Origin: Acidimicrobiales bacterium
GTDB taxonomy: Bacteria > Actinomycetota > Acidimicrobiia > Acidimicrobiales > SKKL01
Length of the DNA stretch: 64,000 nucleotides
Assembly (NCBI GenBank): GCA_034521975.1
Contig: JAXHLR010000006.1
Span: forward strand, 248,001 to 312,000
Direction of reading: 5' to 3'
Shown: positions 57,574 to 64,000 of the stretch, piece after piece
Numbering within the stretch: the first letter of the stretch is position 1
How the letters are laid out: each line of letters starts with the position of its first letter
Program-made: the position numbers and the translations under genes
The notes under the pieces: model-generated
Told to the model about the DNA's origin: nothing
Database searches by the model: none
The model's input: the letters and a program-made list of their open reading frames with translations, nothing else

Positions 57574-58217
57574 AAGCCAGCGGCGGCGGCGGCTTGGTCC
57601 GCGCAGTTGCGGTCGCGGGTGGGGTCGGGAACCTCGGGTGGGATCGCTCGGGGATCATCGTCGGAGTCCTCATTGCGTTCAGGGGAGTCACCGCGCAGGT
57701 CCTGCAACATGGCGATCAGGACGCCGCCAAAGGCCAATCCTACTGTGATGCCGAGAATCGCGATCTCCCGTTCGGTGAGACGCCGTGGGATCGTCCGGAC
57801 GAGAGCGTCCTCGACGAGCGTCCCGGTGGGGTCGGTCCAGGTGGTGGGGTTGTTGGCTACGTAGGTGTAGTGGTTGTAGCCACCGGTGCCGGGGGCTCCG
57901 GGCTGTATGGGGTCTCGGGTGGTGAATCGTCCGAGTCCGGGGTCGAGTTGGCGGGCTCGGAGGTGGATCAGCCCGGTGGGGTCGTGGATGCCGCCGGTGT
58001 AGCCGAAGCTGTCCCAGCCGCTGGTGAGGGCCCCGAAAGCCCGGTAGTCGATGCTCGCGGTGGCGGCGCCGGTAGTGTCGGTGTGGGCTCGGATCGAGCC
58101 GAGCGCATCGGCATGGGCCCAGGTGTCGCCGGTGGTGAGCAGTTGGGCGTCGGGTCCCCAGGTGTGGGCTTGGCCGTCGTCGATGAACCGGGCGCTGGCA
58201 CTCGCCGCGGACCACTT
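57555..58217 (-). pseudogene. Orphan Rhs core/C-terminal fragment
   Basis: 220 in-frame codons with no start. Residues ~35-132 are the Rhs repeat-associated core: ADALGSIRAHTDTTG, YTGGIHDPTGLIHLRARQLDP (in part), GRFTTRDPI, YTYVANNPTTWTDPTG. After the DPTG junction comes an 88-residue variable tail with one membrane-like helix (REIAILGITVGLAFGGVLIA) and an acidic Pro-rich end GFGPTPG. There is no immunity-like gene behind it. The preceding codons merge with the stop of an upstream small gene once IS21 is removed. Such headless Rhs ends are typical displaced cassettes. Confidence 0.75.
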
Positions 58218-58224
58218 CAGCAGC

Positions 58225-58320
58225 TGTCGGCGGCCATGAGATCCTGCCCGGAGGCGGCCAGGTAGCTGCCCGGGTGTGGCCACCAGTTCTGCCCACTGGT
58301 GGCCAGTGGTTTTGCCCCTT
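58225..58320. repeat. Left IS21 end with transposase-binding repeats
   Basis: Repeats of the unit TGCCCGGnGGTGGCCAGTGGTT (variants at ~58244, ~58267 and ~58290) and a 10-bp inverted pair GGCCACCAGT/ACTGGTGGCC (58278-58304). These match the units at the right end and are the expected multiple IstA binding sites. Confidence 0.75.
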
Positions 58321-58415
58321 GTTGATGTCGGTTGCCTGTCGGGGTCCGCCCGGTGGGTGCTCCTCCTGGTTCGACTGGTCGGTGCGAACCGAGACCGGCC
58401 GACCAGGAGGAGCAT

Positions 58416-59897
58416 GTGAAGTCTTACGAGGAAGTCATGGAGATTCTTGAAGCATTCGATCTGACGCGCAGTTTCCGAGACGCGGCTGAGCTGGTGGGGT
58501 GTTCGCATCACACCGTGGCGGAGTGGGTCGCCAAGCGCGACTCGGGTGGGTTGCCGGTGCCGGGTGAGGCGATCGAGCGCCCGAAGTTGATCGATCCGTT
58601 CCTGGGCAAGGTCGAGGAGTGGGTGGAACGCTCGGAGGGCAAGATCCGCGCTGATGTGGTGTTCGACCGGCTGGTGGCGGTGGGTTTCGACGGGTCGGCG
58701 CGCACGGTGCGCCGAGCGGTCGCGGGGGCCAAGGCCAGCTACAAGCGGGGCAACCGGCGGGTGTATCGGCCCTGGATCCCCGAGCCTGGTATGTGGGCGC
58801 AGTGGGACTGGGGGGCGGGCCCAACGATCGGGGGTCGGGCCACGAACTTGTTCTGTGGGTGGTTCGGGTGGTCGCGGTTTCGGGTGGTGATCCCGACCTG
58901 GGACCGGACGCTGCCCACTGTGGTCGGTTGTTTGGATCGGGCGATGCGCGCCGCGGGTGGGGCGCCGACCTACTGGCTGACCGACAACGAAAAGACGGTC
59001 ACGGTCGATCACGTGGCGGGGGTGGCGGTCCGCAACCCGGCGATCGTTGCTGCTGGGCATCATTACGGGGTCACGATCGCGACGTGTGTGCCGTTCGATC
59101 CCGAGTCCAAGGGCGGTTCGGAGGCCACGGTTCGGATCGCGAAGGCTGATCTGGTTCCGACCGACGCGAACCTGCGGGCCGAGTACCGGGACTGGGCCGA
59201 GCTGGTCGATGCGTGCGACGCGTTCACCGTCGAGGTCAACAACCGGGCGCACCGGGCGACTCGGCGGGCACCGGTCGAGATGCTCGCTGAGGAACAACAC
59301 CATCTGCACCGGCTGCCCGATGTTGGCTACACCGCGGTGTTCGGCCAGACCCGGCGGGTGTCGTGGTCAGCGACGATCAGCTACGGCGGGGTCACCTACT
59401 CGGTTCCACACACCCTTGCCGATGAGACGGTGTGGGTCCGTGTCGACGGCGACGAGTTGGTCGCCACCCACCTCGCGGGGCGTGGCGCGACCGAAGTCGC
59501 CCGCCACCGGTTGTCGACCCCGGGGCACCCGATGATCGACGATGCCCACTACCCACCCCGACCCGCCGGGCCCCTGGGTCGTGAACCAAAGCCCACCAAC
59601 CCTGCCGAGACCGCGTTCTTGGCGCTCGGCGACGGGGCACGGACCTGGCTCATCGAGGCCGGCGCCACCGGCGCGTCGAGAGTCAAGGCCAAGATGGCTG
59701 ACGCCGTCGAGCTCGCGGCGCTGCACGGGGTCGAACGGGTCGACTGGGCGCTGGGCCAGGCCGCCACCTTCGGGCGTTTCGGCGATGGTGACACCGCTTC
59801 GATCCTGGCTGCTCACCCTCCTGGCGACACCCACCGCGCCGGCGACGAGCACTCGCTCCAAGACCGCACCTCGGGATGGGAAGGGTTCGGCCAATGA
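58416..59897 (+). CDS. istA: IS21-family transposase IstA
   Basis: 493 aa from GTG (AGGAGG upstream). N-terminal helix-turn-helix (RSFRDAAELVGCSHHTVAEW), rve-type catalytic core with first Asp in WAQWDWGAG, second Asp in WLTDNEKTVT and Glu in ESKGGSEATVRI, then a C-terminal beta domain. It cuts and joins the element ends. Full length, no frameshift, so probably functional. Stop overlaps the next gene by ATGA. Confidence 0.93.
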   Translation: MKSYEEVMEILEAFDLTRSFRDAAELVGCSHHTVAEWVAKRDSGGLPVPGEAIERPKLIDPFLGKVEEWVERSEGKIRADVVFDRLVAVGFDGSARTVRRAVAGAKASYKRGNRRVYRPWIPEPGMWAQWDWGAGPTIGGRATNLFCGWFGWSRFRVVIPTWDRTLPTVVGCLDRAMRAAGGAPTYWLTDNEKTVTVDHVAGVAVRNPAIVAAGHHYGVTIATCVPFDPESKGGSEATVRIAKADLVPTDANLRAEYRDWAELVDACDAFTVEVNNRAHRATRRAPVEMLAEEQHHLHRLPDVGYTAVFGQTRRVSWSATISYGGVTYSVPHTLADETVWVRVDGDELVATHLAGRGATEVARHRLSTPGHPMIDDAHYPPRPAGPLGREPKPTNPAETAFLALGDGARTWLIEAGATGASRVKAKMADAVELAALHGVERVDWALGQAATFGRFGDGDTASILAAHPPGDTHRAGDEHSLQDRTSGWEGFGQ

Positions 59898-60136
59898 CCA
59901 CCGCGAACAACAACCCCATCGACGCGGCGGACCTGGTCGAGCTCGGCGAGTTCTGCGGGTTCCTCCACGACTGGATCGCCACCGATCCCGACACCCTCGC
60001 CCCGTCGCTTCGACGGTTCAGCTTCGGGCTGTTCAGCCTCGAAGAGATCGCTGGTGACCTCGACCGCTTCGCCTGGCTCCTCAACCCCAACGACCCCGGC
60101 GGCCGCAAGACCCTGGCAGAGGAGGACCACCAATGA
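59894..60136 (+). CDS. Small IS21 accessory protein between istA and istB
   Basis: 80 aa, acidic and helical (DAADLVELGEFCGFLHDWIATD, FSFGLFSLEEIAGDLDRFAWLL). Coupled by ATGA to both istA and istB, so it is a genuine third gene of the element. Most IS21 members have only istA and istB. I do not recognise a domain. Confidence 0.7.
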   Translation: MTTANNNPIDAADLVELGEFCGFLHDWIATDPDTLAPSLRRFSFGLFSLEEIAGDLDRFAWLLNPNDPGGRKTLAEEDHQ

Positions 60137-60906
60137 CCGCCCCGTCTGTCCCGGTCGTCGACGAAGTCATCGACCTGTTGCGCCAGCTGCGGTTGCCGCA
60201 CATGCGCCGCCACGCTCCCGACGTGTTGGCCACCGCCAAGGCGCAGCGCTGGGAACCAGCCGAAGCGATCCGGGCCCTGCTCGCCGAAGAGCTCGCCGGG
60301 CGTCAAGCCTCATCTGTGGGAACCCGCCGCAAAGCCGCCGGGTTCCCCACCGGCAAGACCTTCGACGGCTGGGACGAGACCACCTCATCGATCCCCGCGC
60401 CGACCCAACGGTCGCTACGCACCCTCGAATGGATCGGCCACCACGAGAACCTCGTCGTGTGCGGCCCATCAGGCACCGGCAAGTCCCACCTCCTCGAAGC
60501 GCTCGGCCACCAAGCCGTCGACGCCGGGGCACACGTGCTGTGGTTCTCCCTCGAGAGCCTCGGCGCCCTGTTCCGCCGCCACCGCGCCGATGACACCACC
60601 AGCCGGGCCATCCGCAAGATCATGCGCGCCGACCTGATCTGCATCGACGACATCGGACTACTACCGGTCACCACCGAGACCGCCGAAGCGCTCTACCGCG
60701 TCGTCGACGCCGCCTACGAACGACGAGCCATCGCCCTGTCATCGAACCTGCACCCCGCCGGGTTCGACGAACTCATGCCCAAAACCATCGCCAACGCCAC
60801 CGTCGACCGGCTCCTACACCACGCCCACGTCGTGATGACCACCGGCGACTCGATCCGGCTCACCCAAGCCACCACCGGCAAGGGGGTGAAGCCCCTCGCC
60901 CCATAA
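60133..60906 (+). CDS. istB: IS21-family ATP-binding helper IstB
   Basis: 257 aa AAA+ ATPase. Walker A CGPSGTGKSHLLEALG, Walker B DLICIDDIGLLP, sensor 1 IALSSNLHP. N-terminal helical domain LLRQLRLPHMRRH. It assembles on target DNA and recruits IstA. Complete, ATGA-coupled to the small gene. The operon ends 99 nt before the right tip. Confidence 0.93.
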   Translation: MTAPSVPVVDEVIDLLRQLRLPHMRRHAPDVLATAKAQRWEPAEAIRALLAEELAGRQASSVGTRRKAAGFPTGKTFDGWDETTSSIPAPTQRSLRTLEWIGHHENLVVCGPSGTGKSHLLEALGHQAVDAGAHVLWFSLESLGALFRRHRADDTTSRAIRKIMRADLICIDDIGLLPVTTETAEALYRVVDAAYERRAIALSSNLHPAGFDELMPKTIANATVDRLLHHAHVVMTTGDSIRLTQATTGKGVKPLAP

Positions 60907-60907
60907 C

Positions 60908-61005
60908 CCCCGGGCAGAACCACTGGCCACCACCGGGCAACTCCGATGGCCACCACCGGGCAGAACCACTGACCACCCCCGGGCAGATCCAACTGGCCAT
61001 TGACA
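60908..61005. repeat. Right IS21 end with transposase-binding repeats
   Basis: On the minus strand four spaced copies of CTGCCCGG(G/T)GGTGG followed by (C/T)CAGTGGTT-like sequence occur within ~90 nt (near 60910, 60932, 60955 and 60978). They match the left-end units. The terminal bases are TGTC. Confidence 0.75.
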
Positions 61006-61203
61006 AGCAGCGAAGGATCTCAACACAAGTCCAAGCCCGGGTGGTAGAACCCGCCATCCCGTCTAGCGCCCAAGACACGAACTGCACCGATCCTGGTGGT
61101 GATGCGTCGGGGACAATATCGACATCCTCGACTGGGAACTCAAGCAGGAACGCCCGGTAGCTGCGTAAGGTGTCGACCTCATCCCGCGGGTGAAGACTGC
61201 TAG
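61006..61203 (-). pseudogene. Middle/3' part of a small gene broken by IS1182 and IS21
   Basis: On the minus strand this stretch continues the frame of 62982-63295 after IS1182 removal. Codons read SSLHPRDEVDTLRSYRAFLL, EFPVEDVDIVPDASPPGSVQ, FVSWALDGMAGSTTRAW and end TCVEILRC then TGA; the TGA uses the last base of the IS21 target copy plus two bases beyond the element. It carries many A/T third positions, unlike the core chromosome. No ribosome site, so not expressed as it stands. Function of the intact gene unknown; position suggests an immunity protein. Confidence 0.8.
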
Positions 61204-62981
61204 GAGTCTGCTGAGCAATCGGGGGCGAGGGGGCTCGATTCGCGATGTTGGTTCGGATCGGGTGGACTGTGGGGATGCAGGGATCGTCTCGCTTGGATCG
61301 TGAGCTGCTGGATGCAGCGGCGCTGTGTTCGCATCTACTCGGTGAGGGGTCGGTGCACGCGTTCTTGGCTGAGCACCGTCACCGGTTGTTCCCCGATGAG
61401 ATGTTCGTGGACCTGTTCCCGACGAAGCGGGGTCGGCCGTCGGTGCCTGCTGATGTGGTTGCCACGGTGATGGTTCTGCAGGCGTTGGAGGGCCTGTCAG
61501 ATCGAGAGGCGGTCCGCCAGCTCGAGACGAACATCGCGTGGAAGGCGGCGACAGGGCTGGCGTTGACCGACGAAGCGTTCCACTCGACGGTGCTGGTGTT
61601 GTGGCGCAACAAGTTGAACGCGTCGGACCGCCCGAAGCGGATCTTTGAAGCGGTCGCCACCTTGATGGACGAGTCCAGGGTTCTCGCTGGCAAGACCCGC
61701 CGGGCGTTGGACTCAACGGTGCTGGATGACGCGGTGGCCCGCCAGGACACGATCACGATGATCGCTACCCAGATCCGTCGGGTCCGCAAGCTGGTTCCCG
61801 AACTCGGGTCGGTGTGGGTCCGCGAGCACAACTTGGAGCCGGGCCGGCCGCCGTGTGACTGGGACGACCCCGCCGATCGCGACCGCCTGGTGTCTGAGCT
61901 GGTCGATGATGCCAACGAGTTGGTGTGGGCCGCCGAGGACCTCGTCGAAGACGGTCTCGAGCTCACCGAGAAGCAGGCTGATGCGGTGGCGTTGTTGGCC
62001 CTGGTCGCGGGCCAAGACGTCGAACCCGGCGACCGGCCCGGTCAGTGGCGCATCACCCGGGGCACCGCCACCGACCGGGTCATCTCGACCGTGGACCCCG
62101 AAGCCCGCCACGCGCACAAGACCCGGTCGTCCTACCGCGACGGCTACAAGGCCCACGTCGCCGCCGAGCCCGACACCGGGCTCATCACCGCGTGTGATCT
62201 GGGCCCCGGCAACGCCGCCGACACCGACGCCGCCCCCGATCTGGTTGCGGATGAACCAGCAGGCACCGAGGTCCTCGGCGACTCCGCCTACGGATCGGGC
62301 GAGTTCCGCGACCACCTCAAGACCCACGACATGACCGCGGTGATCAAGCCCCCACCGCTACGCCCCGCCACCGTGGGCGGCTACACCCTCGACGACTTCA
62401 CCATCGACCTCGACGCCAGAACCGTGACCTGTCCCGAAGACATCACCGTCACCATCACCACCTCCGGTTCGGCCCGATTCGGCACCCACTGCACCACCTG
62501 CCCGGTCCGGGGCCGCTGCACCACCGCCACACGCGGGCGGGTCATCAAACTGCACCCCCATCATCGGCAGCTCGCTGCCGCCCGAGCCCAGGCCGGCACC
62601 GACGACTTCGACACCGTCTACCGGCAACACCGGCCGATGATCGAACGCAGCATTGCCTGGCTGGTCAAGAACAACCACCGACGGCTCCGCTACCGAGGGA
62701 TCCAACGCAACCAGCTCGGCTGGTCACTGCGATGCGCGGCGGTGAACCTCAAACGACTCCTCGCGCTCGGCCTCACCCACAACAGCGGCTGGACCATCGC
62801 CCCAACGACCTGAGCGCCGGTCCTGAGCCGCTCCAGGCTCCCAACGCACCCTCGCCGAGCGACCCGCCAGCTCATCGCCCCCCACCACACGGCTCAACCA
62901 ACCGATCCAGCTCGACACCGCGCCCGAACCCAGCGTCGCTCCCGCCAGCACACCTGCCAAGCGCCGTTGCTCAGCAGACTC
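61204..62981 (+). mobile_element. IS1182-family insertion sequence, complete
   Basis: 1.78 kb with perfect 15-bp terminal inverted repeats, GAGTCTGCTGAGCAA at 61204-61218 and its inverse at 62967-62981. It is flanked on both sides by CTAG (61200-61203 and 62982-62985). CTAG is itself palindromic, but the interrupted gene keeps its frame only if one CTAG copy is removed with the element, so CTAG is the target duplication. One transposase gene inside. Confidence 0.9.
61245..62813 (+). CDS. IS1182-family transposase
   Basis: 522 aa DDE transposase. N-terminal DUF772-type domain (DEMFVDLFPTKRGRPSVPADV in part; LQALEGLSDREAVRQLETN), first Asp in TRRALDSTVLDDAV, second Asp in EVLGDSAYGSGEF, a Cys cluster CTTCPVRGRC, and the C1 signature RPMIERSIAWLVKNNHRRLRY with Glu. 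ATG at 61245; a second ATG at 61275 is possible. Full length. The 153 nt between its stop and the right repeat hold nothing. Confidence 0.93.
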   Translation: MLVRIGWTVGMQGSSRLDRELLDAAALCSHLLGEGSVHAFLAEHRHRLFPDEMFVDLFPTKRGRPSVPADVVATVMVLQALEGLSDREAVRQLETNIAWKAATGLALTDEAFHSTVLVLWRNKLNASDRPKRIFEAVATLMDESRVLAGKTRRALDSTVLDDAVARQDTITMIATQIRRVRKLVPELGSVWVREHNLEPGRPPCDWDDPADRDRLVSELVDDANELVWAAEDLVEDGLELTEKQADAVALLALVAGQDVEPGDRPGQWRITRGTATDRVISTVDPEARHAHKTRSSYRDGYKAHVAAEPDTGLITACDLGPGNAADTDAAPDLVADEPAGTEVLGDSAYGSGEFRDHLKTHDMTAVIKPPPLRPATVGGYTLDDFTIDLDARTVTCPEDITVTITTSGSARFGTHCTTCPVRGRCTTATRGRVIKLHPHHRQLAAARAQAGTDDFDTVYRQHRPMIERSIAWLVKNNHRRLRYRGIQRNQLGWSLRCAAVNLKRLLALGLTHNSGWTIAPTT

Positions 62982-63295
62982 CTAGAGCGCCATGTTTCTG
63001 CTGCCTTGAGATAGCGCTCCACCTCACTGATGTCCATGAACATGACCGATGCTCGACCAGTCCACTGATCGAGTCCGGCATAGTCCATGATGAAGAATCG
63101 ACGGACACGGTCGACCTGGTGCTCAACTCGAACCCAAGGGAACTCCACCACGCCTTGGGAGTCCGTGGGACCAACAAGGATGATGTGATGATTCTTCGCG
63201 GCCATGTAGAGCCTGACCATCAGCCAAGCCGACTCAACGGGGCGTCCGTCCCCATTCGAAACTGAGAAGGACATCGCCGATGGAGTCGGTGTCAT
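62982..63295 (-). pseudogene. 5' part of a small gene interrupted by IS1182
   Basis: ATG at 63295 overlaps the stop of the preceding toxin-like tail as ATGA. About 104 codons: MSFSVSNGDGRPVESAWLMV, VGPTDSQGVVEFPWVRVE, FFIMDYAGLDQW, ASVMFMDISEVERYLKAAE, then the CTAG junction. The beginning resembles a small beta-sandwich (DGRPV.. and DSQGVVEF turns). With the downstream piece at 61006-61203 the intact protein is 169 aa. Position and coupling fit an immunity gene for the tail before it; no family recognised. Confidence 0.75.
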
Positions 63296-63462
63296 GGTCG
63301 GAGCCGATCAACGCGGATCACGCGAAGCTCGTCTGGGGTGAGAAGTTCCACATCAGCGCCATCCTCGATGTTGCCTCCGTAGCACCACTGCCCACCAGTC
63401 GGATCGCCGAACAGCTCGGCACCTACCAGCTGGCAGGCATCAGGCTGGGGACACCACCCTTC
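63292..63462 (-). pseudogene. Toxin-like C-terminal remnant without start codon
   Basis: 56 in-frame codons after an in-frame TGA, ending ELLTPDELRVIRVDRLRP and a TGA that overlaps the next ATG (ATGA). Middle part AELFGDPTGGQWCYGG. There is no start codon and the 74 nt before it, back to the upstream gene, are frame-broken. This looks like the 3' end of a larger exported protein left after deletion or recombination. Family unknown. Confidence 0.5.
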
Positions 63463-63536
63463 TCAGTTCAACAGCTGCCGGGGCAGCCTCCATGTGCCTC
63501 ATCTTGGGACGCGCCGCCTATGCCGAACTGGCAATC

Positions 63537-63779
63537 TCAGGCCAGATCAAGGTCTGACGGATCAACGAGGAACTCCTGCAGCACCTCTTCCCTCGTGACC
63601 GGCTCAAGCAGCGGTGGGCCCCCACCATGCATCTCACTATGAGGGAACGACATCCGCCACAGTTGGCCGGTCTTGTCATCGATGAACACTGTAATCCACC
63701 GAAGGTCATCGTTGACAAGCTCGCGTAGGTGCTTGGCCATCTCCTGCGCATCGCGCCCCATTACCGGCTCGATGCTCAT
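63537..63779 (-). CDS. Small immunity-like protein (possibly Imm27-type)
   Basis: 80 aa. SIEPVMGRDAQEMAKHLREL is helical; LRWITVFIDDKTGQLWRMSF and PHSEMHGGGPPLL follow. The LW..(Y/F)P.SE.HGGGPP pattern is what I recall from Imm27-type immunity proteins; this is memory, not a search. ATG overlaps the stop of the toxin-like tail (ATGA), the usual coupling for toxin-immunity pairs. Codon use is lower in GC than the core. Confidence 0.6.
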   Translation of the reverse strand: MSIEPVMGRDAQEMAKHLRELVNDDLRWITVFIDDKTGQLWRMSFPHSEMHGGGPPLLEPVTREEVLQEFLVDPSDLDLA

Positions 63780-64000
63780 GACACTGCCCTTCGAGTGACA
63801 TTCGAGAGTTCTGACACTCTGTAGTTTGGCACGACATACTCCTGCAAGCCGCCAGCAGTCTGGCCTCCAGGCACGAAGCCAGGATTCTCGCGGAAGACCG
63901 GACATGCCAAACCAGGCGGTGTGTCGAACTCGAGCATTTCGAAAGGACCTTCCACAAGCTGACCCGAGGCATCAAGCATTGTCAACGCCACGGCAACATC
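63776..64000 (-). CDS. C-terminus of a probable polymorphic toxin, cut by window edge
   Basis: 74 in-frame codons enter from the right edge: LTMLDASGQLVEGPFEML, EFDTPPGLACPVFRENPGFV, PGGQTAGGLQEYVVPNYR, ending NVTRRAVS. The Gly-rich PGG-TAGG then EYVVPN closing segment is reminiscent of toxin-domain ends, but I cannot name a family. It is translationally coupled to the immunity-like gene. Whether the upstream part is an Rhs/YD-repeat protein cannot be seen here. Confidence 0.5.
   Translation of the reverse strand, partial: DVAVALTMLDASGQLVEGPFEMLEFDTPPGLACPVFRENPGFVPGGQTAGGLQEYVVPNYRVSELSNVTRRAVS

Larger units (their letters stand above)
58225..61005 (+). mobile_element. IS21-family insertion sequence, complete
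   Basis: 2.78 kb. Ends begin TGTC and match each other at 22 of 33 positions as inverted repeats. It is flanked by the direct repeat AGCAGC (58219-58224 and 61006-61011), a target duplication of the 4-8 bp size IS21 elements make. Inside are istA, a small gene and istB in one ATGA-coupled operon. It inserted two codons before the stop of the minus-strand gene described at 61006-61203. Confidence 0.93.

Noticed and set aside
60907-61244. Minus-strand open frames overlapping the IS21 right end as independent genes
   Set aside because: They combine the tail of the interrupted small gene with IS21 end repeats; only the part up to the IS21 boundary is ancestral coding sequence.
63280-63642. Plus-strand 120-codon frame in the toxin region
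   Set aside because: It lies opposite coupled minus-strand genes, has no ribosome site and no recognisable sequence.

Overview
The window is high-GC, densely coded bacterial chromosome. Gene content points to a free-living actinomycete of the Acidimicrobiia type: GTG/TTG starts and ATGA/GTGA junctions are common, and there are several acyl-CoA genes, a TIGR03084-family protein, an F420-type PPOX flavoprotein, an AtuA/DUF1446 carboxylase operon and a WecA/TagO-type transferase next to the atp operon. The taxonomic placement is inference from gene content. From position 1 to about 57.4 kb this is ordinary core chromosome. The last 6.5 kb is a lower-GC accessory region with two insertion sequences and Rhs/polymorphic-toxin debris.

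Layout. 1-1.7 kb: partial 2'-5' RNA ligase-like gene, class III PPK2 and a Cys-rich copper-binding protein. 1.7-10.6 kb: an acyl-CoA carboxylase divergon. Leftward are carboxyltransferase, biotin carboxylase/BCCP, AtuA and a TetR regulator, joined by three successive GTGA overlaps. Rightward are enoyl-CoA hydratase, a TIGR03084 protein and a nitronate monooxygenase-like flavoprotein. One palindrome sits inside both overlapping divergent promoters. 10.6-13.4 kb: a TPP enzyme and an N-terminally short GlcD-like oxidase. 13.5-22.5 kb: a complete F1Fo ATP synthase operon (two AtpI/AtpZ-like membrane genes, then atpBEFHAGDC), preceded by a polyprenyl-phosphate sugar-phosphate transferase gene and rpiB.

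23-30 kb: thiolase-like protein, cyclic-nucleotide-binding protein and the translation/termination block rho-rpmE-hypothetical-prfA-prmC. 30.4-32.6 kb: a divergent phosphotransferase/unknown-protein pair sharing a 9-bp inverted repeat. 32.7-38.3 kb: aspartate-family operon argS-lysA-hom-thrC. 38.4-57.4 kb: mixed housekeeping and accessory metabolism (YceH, DUF5995, BtuF-like, tRNA-Arg(CCG), PPOX protein, thioesterase, two SDRs, J-domain protein, acyl-CoA ligase, CobA, SelO, amidase, rhomboid, DUF1992, phosphohexomutase, queuosine salvage, purine nucleoside phosphorylase, VOC protein).

57.5-64 kb: on the minus strand, read from the right edge, lie a toxin-like C-terminus and a small immunity-like gene (ATGA overlap), then a second toxin-like tail, then a second small gene (ATGA overlap), then an Rhs core fragment ending in a perfect 19-bp inverted repeat. 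The second small gene is broken twice: by an IS1182-family element flanked by CTAG and by an IS21-family element flanked by AGCAGC. Removing both elements with one target copy each restores an uninterrupted 169-codon frame. I read this as the decaying end of an Rhs toxin/immunity array.
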